Positions 8,584 through 14,993 of a DNA stretch of 14,993 bases are shown here, piece after piece. Numbering within the stretch: the stretch's first letter is position 1; the number at the start of each line of letters is the position of its first letter. A program made the position numbers and the translations under genes. The notes beneath the pieces were generated by a model that was given only the letters and a program-made list of their open reading frames with translations, was not told the origin of the DNA and did not search any database. This DNA comes from Phellopilus nigrolimitatus (taxonomy: Eukaryota; Basidiomycota; Agaricomycetes; Hymenochaetales; Hymenochaetaceae), in NCBI GenBank assembly GCA_021029095.1, contig JAJOHG010000537.1, positions 1 to 14,993 of the forward strand, written 5' to 3'.

Positions 8584-10807
8584 TCATTGCGCCTTACTGA
8601 ACCACTTCTTTAGGTTGGTCTGACCGAAGTGCTCGACGGCGCTCTTAACGTCCTCCCGCTCGATGGTGCAACGATACTTGACAAACTCTTTTGCCATGTT
8701 TGCAGAGGGTGCTGCGGCTTGAAGGAAGACTTTCATGCGGACCAAGTCCTCGAAGGCCTGAATAATGTTGTTACATCGATTGCCGAGTCAACATCATGGA
8801 GTTCACTCACGCCCATCAAAACTGGTCTACTGACACTAACCATCCCGATGCCCCCTCCCCCAAGCATGACGGGCGCAGCGGACGAAGTTCGAACCTGGGT
8901 TATAAAAAGTTGGTGGAGCATTTCAAAGGTGAAGGAATCGTGCCCGGCAGTGCGGGCGTGTTGGGTAGCGATCAACAACGACATCGAGGGATAATTAAGC
9001 TCTGCGAATAAACAAAGCATGAACACGACGCTTGATGGTCCTTTTTTGAAGCAGTTCACTCACTCGACAAAAGCATCGACTGTGGCTTGATGCGTTGTGA
9101 GTTGATACCAGCCTGTAGAGCCGCTGCCGTTGGGTACGGGGAAGAAGGACATAGGCGGGCAACTACGTTGGTCTATCACATTCTTAGGACCGACACACAA
9201 GAAGATTTAGGAATGACTTACCACAGCCCTGAGCAGAACACGGACATCTCTGCTGATGCAGAAAATTCCTTTTAGGGAATCCCTCGAGGAGCGATCCTCA
9301 GCGAACAAATTCACACTATGTTCCCAAATTGAGCGCCATTCGTCCATGGAGGATTTTATGTCAGGCGAAACATTTTTCAAGTTCACGCAAAGACAGCTTT
9401 TAACGAGCGCCATCCATTCGTCGACCCTTCTCATGCCTGCAGTACGCAGCATCCTATGAGAGAATCGGCTCTTGACGCGTTTTTCAAGAAAATTAACGAC
9501 ATCAATTCGAGTAGTTAGACCAACAACAGCAAGTCCACACTGAGTATATGTTCCCGCACGGCAGGATTGGACTGTATCCAGAAGACAGTACAGAAGAGCC
9601 TGAGGTACCTGAAGCGTGAATTGCTCGAATGCGTCAAGAAGGACGACGACGGGTCGATGAAGTGTGGGGAGTGCAGCAATGAGAGACGGAAGATGGGAAG
9701 GAGGAGGGAGTGACCCAATAGTAACATCATCGACATCGTCGATGAAAGGATTGTCATCCTCGTCTGTATCAATGGACTCGAATGTCTTGCCTCCAGTCTG
9801 TTGTACAATTTGACGTGCAATTTCTCGCATTGCAAGACGGTCGCTGTGCTGAACGTGTCCGTTCAGACGGATTATGATGGGCCTGTAATCTTCGAATTTG
9901 GAAGATAGAGCATGTTCGAAAACCTGAAGTCACGTTAAAGGGATGCATTGAGAAAAAAAAAAAACGGTAAAGTCAAACGCACCTTGGTCTTTCCACTTCC
10001 CGCCGGTCCAATCACAATACAGCTGTTTCCTTCATTGCGTACGATGGATCCCTCTAACAGATCAGTCAGCTGCTGCAAAGCAGTGGTGTTCACAGGAGGT
10101 TCATCCTCATCGTCGTCATCCGCGTTCGGGGTGTCAAGCAAAGGAGGGTCATTGAAGGCGTCGAGAATGGCTCGCTTCTGTGCATCCAAGCATTGATGCA
10201 GGTGAACAGGAAGAGATTTAGGAAATTGTTTGGGCACAACAGTCGTAGGTTTCGCTGTAAGTATGGGATTTGGAGCGACGGATTCATCAATGGTCTGGCT
10301 AAGAGCAGGGACTGGTGTAGGTTTTTCGGTGGCCTTCTTCAAATTCGATCTCTTATTTGAACGCAGGGGTGTAGGACTCGTAGGTACACATGTCTCCGGT
10401 GCTGGTCTTCCAGTTGGCCTTCGTGGTGTTACGATTTCAACGGAGTCAAAGATGACGCGTCTTCTGATTTTTTTTGGCACATCCTCGTCCTGGGTGCTAC
10501 CAGGGCCAAGGTTGAGCTCGTCAGCTTCGGAATCTTCCTCTTTCTCGTTGTTAGAAAGGATGTTCTCTTTGCGAAACGAGAGATCGGCGGGCTTGGTATT
10601 GTGACGTCCGTATACTCGCTTGGGTTTAGGGGTCACGACGATGGATTCGTTTTCAACGTTGGGCTGGGGACCGCGACGCTTCTTGCGTGGAGGGGAGGCA
10701 TCGTCAGCAGTGACAGAGGGCTGGGCGGCAGCCGCAGTAGCACGAGTGACGCGTTTTTTTGGCGAAGAGTCGACATGGGAGACGTCTTGAACCTTTCGTT
10801 TCGCCAT
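8584..10807 (-). CDS. ORC4: Origin recognition complex subunit 4 (ORC4)
   Basis: Five exons (10807-9983, 9923-9222, 9172-9064, 9001-8811, 8757-8584) join to 2001 nt, 666 residues. ORC4 is an AAA+ subunit of the six-part complex that marks replication origins and loads MCM. Residues 1-235 are a charged, probably disordered extension with Lys/Arg patches (SPKKR, RKKRRGP). The AAA+ part has Walker A GPAGSGKT (267-274), the sensor-like IIIRLNGHVQHSD, and Walker B LLDAFEQF (Asp372, Glu375). Next come VVGLTTRIDVVNFLEKRVKS and SRFSHRML (arginine-rich, typical of ORC4), then a winged-helix end with KLNYPSMSLLIATQHA, GHDSFTFEML, GGGGIGMV and GQTNLKKWFSKAQ. An acidic loop (residues about 326-345) follows the first helix. 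The short exon 9172-9064 was placed by requiring phase closure between SRDVRVLLRAV and SPYPTAAAL...KLNYPS. An ATG 54 bp upstream (10861) is in frame but MAKRKVQ is preferred. It is divergent from MED20. Confidence 0.93.
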
Positions 10808-10881
10808 CAGTTGAAGGACAAGAAGTTCGAGTTGAAGAATGAAGTCCGAGCCACGACCCATTTTCGGATCAGACGCGACAA

Positions 10882-10919
10882 GTCACATTTATGTCACACA
10901 AATGTCACATTATGTCACA
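10882..10919. promoter_or_regulatory. Four helically phased GTCACA motifs
   Basis: GTCACA starts at 10882, 10893, 10904 and 10914, a spacing of 11, 11 and 10 bp, about one DNA turn. Three copies share the longer form ATGTCACA. All have the same orientation. This is the layout of a site bound cooperatively by several molecules of one factor on one face of the helix; which factor is unknown. Confidence 0.6.
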
Positions 10920-10961
10920 ACCGAATCGATGTTTTTATTCCTTCGTGGACATTAGATTAGG

Positions 10962-10967
10962 ACGCGT
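10962..10967. promoter_or_regulatory. ACGCGT (MCB-like) site in the ORC4/MED20 promoter
   Basis: ACGCGT is the core of the MluI cell-cycle box bound by MBF at G1/S genes in yeasts. It lies 155 bp upstream of the ORC4 start codon and 7 bp before the proposed MED20 ATG. The hexamer also occurs several times in coding sequence of this window, so the evidence is only suggestive. Confidence 0.35.
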
Positions 10968-10973
10968 TTGTCT

Positions 10974-12025
10974 ATGGGTTACACAAGGCGAGCTTTACTT
11001 CCAAAATATATTGCATTTTAAGTTTTTTAATTATCGTCATACGGGATTTCTAGTCTAGCACGCTGGCCCAGCGCGCCGACGACGGGCCTTGATCTCGTCA
11101 AGCAGAACATTGTCCGAAACCATGCAGGCGTCGAACGTGCCAAGTGGCTCGTTAGTGTCCGCTCCTTCCGCACAGTCTCCGGACGGGAACACGGCCTCCA
11201 GCTAGACCGCTCCATGTGTGCACTTACCATGAACAACTATACTTTCTTCGTTCTCGAAGACCCCGCAGCGCCCGCCGTCTCCGACCTGTCGATAGGGCAA
11301 GCTCCTGCAAATCCTGCTTCAGCCGACTTGGCCTCTGCCAAGGGAAACAATATCTCCCGTTCGTTGCAGGGCGAACACCCCCATCTCAGAACTACAATTG
11401 TCACCGTTAGTCCACCGGGCTCGATGGAACAACTTATTGCTCAGCTTGGCGCGCGCTGGGCCCCGACTCGTCAACCGAGCGCTAACTCGCGAAGCCAAAC
11501 TATGGCGACGGGCAACCAGTTAGTTATTGATGGCAGTATATTCAGTATTGGTACAGATTGGCGTGTGCGCGTCGGCAATGTGATCCTGGCTGGCGGCGCA
11601 GTCAAGGGCATGCTACTCGAGGTACGCAGTATTTGCACATTTTCCCGAACCCTTTAATTGATTTCACTTTCTGCTAGGCTGAATACCTGCCCCTTCCAAA
11701 GCTGCATTCCTCGTTACAGAGCGGCGCGTCGGACCTCCTGTCCAATCTACTTATTTCCATTCTGCCCGATATTCAGAACGAATTGCCAGTTGTCGTTACT
11801 GTTGACGATGCGCAATGGGACGAGGTGCAATGGAACTGCGATGAATCAGAAGACGAGGAGCCGGCCTCTGAGAAACCTAGTATATCCGAAGATGATGATC
11901 TATATACGTATGAGGATGAAGAAGACCCTTCTGTGAGACAAAAGGGTGATTGGACAGGTGTTGACCGAGATCGGAGATCCGCATACCAAATCATTGGAGC
12001 TCTCAAATCCGAAGGGATACTTTAA
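10974..12025 (+). CDS. MED20: Mediator complex subunit 20 (MED20)
   Basis: The body is certain: exons 11059-11621 and 11678-12025, joined in phase 0 at MLLE-AEYLPLP. It contains RWPSAPTTG, a segment NHAGVERAKWLVSVRSFR, LTMNNYTFFVLEDP, then GNQLVIDGSIFSIGTDWRVRVGNVILAGG with VKGMLLEAEYLP, all characteristic of MED20, the TBP-related-fold subunit in the Mediator head that helps RNA polymerase II initiation. An acidic linker (DESEDEE ... EDDDLYTYEDEED) precedes the end WTGVDRDRRSAYQIIGALKSEGIL. The start is unsettled. The best canonical solution is a 4-nt first exon ATGG (10974-10977), intron 10978-11058, then CACGCTGG, giving MARWPSAP and 304 residues in all. However, the genomic frame before it (GISSLARW from 11043) also matches the family N-terminus but has no ATG before an in-frame TAA at 11028. 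Confidence 0.88.
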
Positions 12026-12052
12026 ATAGGTATATGCGACACAGTAGCTTCC

Positions 12053-13482
12053 TCAGCAAGAAAGGCTTCCTTCGTCGCCGTTTCCGTCGGGCACTTCATC
12101 ACTCTCTCCCCTCAGGAAGTTAAGCCAGACCCAGCCCATACCTCTGGCTTCCATGTCGTACCACCAATTCAAAGCAATGGCGACGCCGGTTTGGCGAACA
12201 TAATGCCACCAACCTGCCGGAAGGTATAGCGTTTCTCCTGCGCGAAGAGTGATATCTATCGGCTTTGCCTCGAGGGGGAGCTCGGCAGGGTCCAGGGGAT
12301 TTTGAACGGACGACCATCGAACGGAAGGTGTTGATGAGGCTGAAGGTGTCAGAACGAGAGACGTCGCGGCTCTTTTCCGAATGTACTTTGCGTGTGGATA
12401 CATGCGTTCTATACGATCCCTATGACTTAGTATGCTGCATTTGTGGAGTTCCTTTGAAATATATATCACCTTGTAAGCACCACCCTTCCGTCGGAGGGAA
12501 TAATGTGAAGTGCTTTGTGCCCCTGACGACTGTGTATATGTTTTCGTAGGGATCTATTTTAGGCTTGTTTTTAAATCCCCTCCCACCTGGTCGAAGTTGT
12601 ACGCACCACTATGCAAACTTGTTATGCTACGATCATTCCCTACCCAGAGATTGACAGCATCCGGGGAGAGTCCTGACTCGTATGAGTTTTAGCAAGGGCG
12701 CCGAAAAAACCTAACGAGTTTCACGAGGACGCACCTAGTGCTTCCGATGCCCATGGTACCTCTTTAGGTACATCTTCAAGGAGCGCTTGAAATTCGCTTG
12801 GGCTATCGTTTCCTTGAGATGCATAAAGATTGCCATTCTGAGATTGCAGGTAGTAGACTTCCGCGGAATCGTCTCCTAGTAGTTCAACGCGAATAAGCCA
12901 CCCATGGTAAAAATAAAGACAATAACAGCGAATGAGGACTAGGTGCAAGCCGATCGAGCAGATCTTTCATCGTAGTGACTTCAATTTGTGGCTCCACGAA
13001 GTATTTTCGTCCGTCTTCGCTGATGGTAATAGCATCCGCATGTCTGTGGATCGGTTGAGCAAGTGCAAATACGTTAGGCGCACATTTTAGCTCAAAATCT
13101 GTATACCGTACTCGTGGTGCAAAATCTTACCCTGTCGGAGTGACTGCCACGGAGATAGGGTTTTCTCCCATGCGTTCAATTAAGTATTCATCGTCCCATT
13201 TCCTGAGGGCAGGAGGACAGAATCCTGCGACGGAATACGCATGTTAGAGGTCTTATATCATTGAGAAATCAGCCCAACCTTTGATAAGCGTTGGTCTTGC
13301 GATACGTATTTGTCGCAAGAACTCGATCGGAGAGGGTTGGTATAACGTCTCAATGTAGCTGCCATTGAGCTCTGTTTTGCTTCAGATCTGTTTTTTCTTC
13401 TATTGAATAGTACTTAAAACGTTTGCTCACCTTGGTATTCTAGAGCGAGCTTTCTCAAAGTATCAAGTCGATCTGTTGACAT
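12053..13482 (-). CDS. JMJD7-like JmjC-domain 2-oxoglutarate oxygenase
   Basis: Eight exons (13482-13431, 13371-13279, 13224-13131, 13043-12940, 12875-12735, 12672-12607, 12553-12470, 12408-12053) join to 990 nt, 329 residues. The order of motifs follows animal JMJD7: IEFLRQIRIARPTLIKG, ALRKWDDEYL, ISVAVTPTGHADAI, AEVYYLQSQNGNLY, VPWASEALGLSPDAVNLWVG, SLHSDPYENIYTVVRGTKHF, then LRAGETLYLPAGWWHYVRQ and ALNWWYDME. Fe(II) ligands are His182 and Asp184 (HxD) and His280; Lys197 is placed to hold 2-oxoglutarate. Human JMJD7 is a lysyl hydroxylase of DRG GTPases; the same role here is inferred. The frame is open for 38 codons before Met1 without an ATG, so an extra 5' exon is possible. The donor GTCCTC of intron 12939-12876 is weak. 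Tail-to-tail with MED20, 27 bp between stops. Confidence 0.88.
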
Positions 13483-13662
13483 GAGTAGGCGCTTATACGA
13501 GCTGTAAATGTCAATTGGTGGCTCGTCCGAGTCAGGTGCCGTGACGCGACGCGTTTCACAACGCGGTCTTTGCACTAGTTGGAGCCATTCGCCACATCAT
13601 CTCTGCGCACTTCCACCACCGTCTTACCTTTTCTTCTCCCTCTTTTGACCGATGTTGCCGAG
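13483..13662. promoter_or_regulatory. Divergent promoter between the JMJD7-like gene and ELG1-like gene
   Basis: 180 bp between the two start codons. It holds GACGCGACGCGTTTC at 13543-13557, with an ACGCGT core at 13549-13554 overlapping a second ACGCGA, an MCB-like arrangement expected for an S-phase gene. A TTTTCTTCTCCCTCTTTTG pyrimidine tract at 13630-13648 precedes the ELG1-like ATG, as is common in fungal core promoters. Confidence 0.45.
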
Positions 13663-14681
13663 ATGAAGAAACAGGGTAAAGCTGTAAGCACTACTTTTGC
13701 TTTTTTACTTGTCAATATTGATCAACCAGCCGTCTCCACTCACTGGCATGTCATTGCCGCAGACCATGACGACTCAGCCGAACCAGCTGTCTATCCTCCA
13801 TATGTGGCAGACAAACAAGAATGGATCCAGTTGTCAGGATGGTTTGGATCTCGAGGATAAGGGGAGCATCTCGCCACCTGACCAACCTGCCCAGGTCGCA
13901 CTCGAGCGAGAGAACGTATCGACGCAAGTTGCAGCACTTGCCACTCACATTGGTTCTAAGCCACGATCATCTGGAGGGAGTTGTGCCTCTTCATGCAGCG
14001 AAGAGAGAATTACTTCTTTTGAGATGCCGCTGGAGTCACGACCGAGGAAACGTAAAGCTAATTCTTCGGTCAAGGGGAAAGGTGAGTACTCCACTGAATT
14101 ATTCGACTCGGTCAACAGACTTTAACACCGTGTCTTAATCCGATAATTATTATGAAGGAAAAGAAGAAGGACAAGCTCCCTCAGGAAGCTCTTCCTCATC
14201 AAAACTGTTCCCCATTTTTGGTAAGAAAACCGTGCAAGACATCAACGTCGTCCCACCCGAGGCAACCGGTCATAATGCCGAACCACAGAAGAAATCAGCA
14301 AACAAAATTGCGTTGACTTCTAGGTCTCGAAAGATCAAGCGCACGTCTAGCACCCGTTCAGACTCGTATGCAAAGATTGTCACGGACGGTGCTGACCCTT
14401 CATCACAAACACTACTGCCTCATAAGGAGCCAGAGAAGTTGACACATGTGATCGAGATTCCTGATGACGATGGTCAGACTATGCTTACTATGCGCAAGGC
14501 TAATGGTGGTAGCCGGGATAAGCCAATTGTCTTGGACTCATCTCCCATTAAACCACATCCTCAGCATAATCCAATTAGTGCTGGATTTTTTGCTCCCAAG
14601 AAATCAAGACCATCCAGCTCAATGCCAGTTAACGCTCAAAAGAAACTTGGGGAAGGAGATCATGCAAACTGGCCCAGATAG
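13663..14681 (+). CDS. ELG1/ATAD5-like PCNA-unloader, N-terminal region (frame stops early)
   Basis: Exons 13663-13683, 13763-14081 and 14158-14681 join in phase to 864 nt, 287 residues, ending at TAG 14679-14681. The product is hydrophilic and disordered. It has a PIP-box-like QLSILHMW (15-22), a bipartite basic stretch RPRKRKAN, KLFPIFGKK, two SUMO-interaction-like motifs VIEIPDDD (211-218) and PIVLDSS (236-242), and SAGFFAPKK. Elg1/ATAD5 forms an RFC-like complex that unloads PCNA, and its N-terminus in yeast carries PIP-like and SUMO-binding motifs. The identity is strengthened by out-of-frame pieces downstream, including a WRPR motif typical of the start of Elg1's AAA+ part. The frame should run on for hundreds of codons, so either the gene is broken at the TAG or the sequence has indels. 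Other replication/repair proteins with PIP and SIM motifs remain possible. Confidence 0.55.
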
Positions 14682-14993
14682 ACACACAGCATGTTCGTGG
14701 AACGCAGCAAGTTTTCCAGAGCGCCCCGCTCAGCTTCGTTCGCGCAGTTTTCTGAGCCGGCTATAAACGGCCTGCACTTGGCTCCGTTACTCTCTAGCCA
14801 TCCCAACCATCGAGTTTTCAATCAACCGGCGGATCTCTCACCATTTTGTAGAGCCTGTCGGTGCACAGTCAGACGGACATGCGAGACGTGAAAATATCTT
14901 GCAGACAAACGCCACATGTCCAGCTATATCGCGGTTTTTGTCGGCTGATTATGATATCTCAGGTTCAACGTGGAACGAAGGTGGCGTCCGCGA
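14682..14993 (+). pseudogene. Out-of-frame continuation of the ELG1-like gene
   Basis: Directly after the TAG the coding-like signal moves to another frame: TQHVRGTQQVFQSAPLSFVR (about 14682-14744), which resembles the block that follows the N-terminus in fungal Elg1. It then hits TGA. From about 14810 a third frame reads RENILQTNATCPAISRFL (14887-14940) and TWNE (14968-14979). The next residues expected, a basic residue plus WRPR, are at 14979-14993 but one base out of step. No GT donor exists between the TAG and the preceding conserved residues, so a missed intron does not explain the first break. The fragment runs off the right edge. Confidence 0.45.

Larger units (their letters stand above)
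10808..10973. promoter_or_regulatory. Shared divergent promoter of ORC4 and MED20
   Basis: 166 bp separate the two start codons, so both promoters must overlap here. It contains four GTCACA motifs in phase with the DNA helix (10882-10919) and an ACGCGT at 10962-10967. No TATA box is evident. Confidence 0.65.

Noticed and set aside
9064..9172. Alternative reading of this ORC4 exon as GWYQLTTHQATVDAFVE
   Set aside because: Attractive frame, but it cannot be joined in phase to KLNYPSMSLLIA through the GTGAGT donor and CGCAG acceptor; the frame SPYPTAAAL...SMLLSK closes at both ends and gives the expected spacing.
9951..9963. A-rich run as the tail of a retroposed copy
   Set aside because: It lies inside the first ORC4 intron (9924-9982) and on the coding strand is the T-rich part of that intron; no target duplication around it.
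10230..10960. Two plus-strand open frames of about 120 codons
   Set aside because: Antisense to the low-complexity N-terminus of ORC4; Gly/Val/Ser-rich shadow translations.

Overview
This is a gene-dense stretch of a filamentous fungal nuclear genome, most likely an agaricomycete basidiomycete. The genes are broken by many short introns (mostly 45-90 bp, GT-AG with GTGAGT/GTAAGT-like donors and CTAG/CAG acceptors). All recognisable products are eukaryotic. I rebuilt the gene models by hand by joining reading frames across splice sites. For all models except the edge-truncated SEC63 and the broken ELG1 region, exon phases close and total lengths divide by three.

Layout, left to right: (1) 3' end of SEC63 (+, 1-742); (2) a nine-exon secreted and probably GPI-anchored GH88-type unsaturated glucuronyl hydrolase (-, 845-2705), tail-to-tail with SEC63; (3) a non-autonomous Tigger/pogo-like DNA transposon with 24-bp perfect terminal inverted repeats, TA flanks, a remnant C-terminal transposase frame and an internal 23-bp tandem repeat (3050-3708); (4) a proline-rich disordered protein of unknown function with an N-terminal PPxY motif (-, 4112-5542); (5) an eleven-exon mitochondrial pyruvate/branched-chain 2-oxoacid dehydrogenase kinase (-, 6292-8295); (6) origin recognition complex subunit 4, ORC4 (-, 8584-10807); (7) Mediator subunit MED20 (+, 10974-12025), divergent from ORC4 over a 166-bp shared promoter; (8) a JMJD7-like JmjC protein (-, 12053-13482), tail-to-tail with MED20 with 27 bp between stop codons; (9) the N-terminal part of an ELG1/ATAD5-like PCNA-unloader (+, 13663 to window end), divergent from JMJD7, whose frame breaks at 14679 and continues as out-of-frame conserved pieces.

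The genes do not form a pathway cluster. They are mostly housekeeping (ER translocation, replication initiation, PCNA unloading, transcription, mitochondrial control) with one accessory carbohydrate-active enzyme next to a transposon. The most unusual items are a helically phased array of four GTCACA motifs in the ORC4/MED20 promoter, the broken ELG1/ATAD5 frame, the split or displaced MED20 start, the transposon with repeats that echo its terminal motif, and a GC-AG intron in the GH88 gene. I saw no wholly new multi-gene system, no CRISPR array and no tRNA or rRNA gene.
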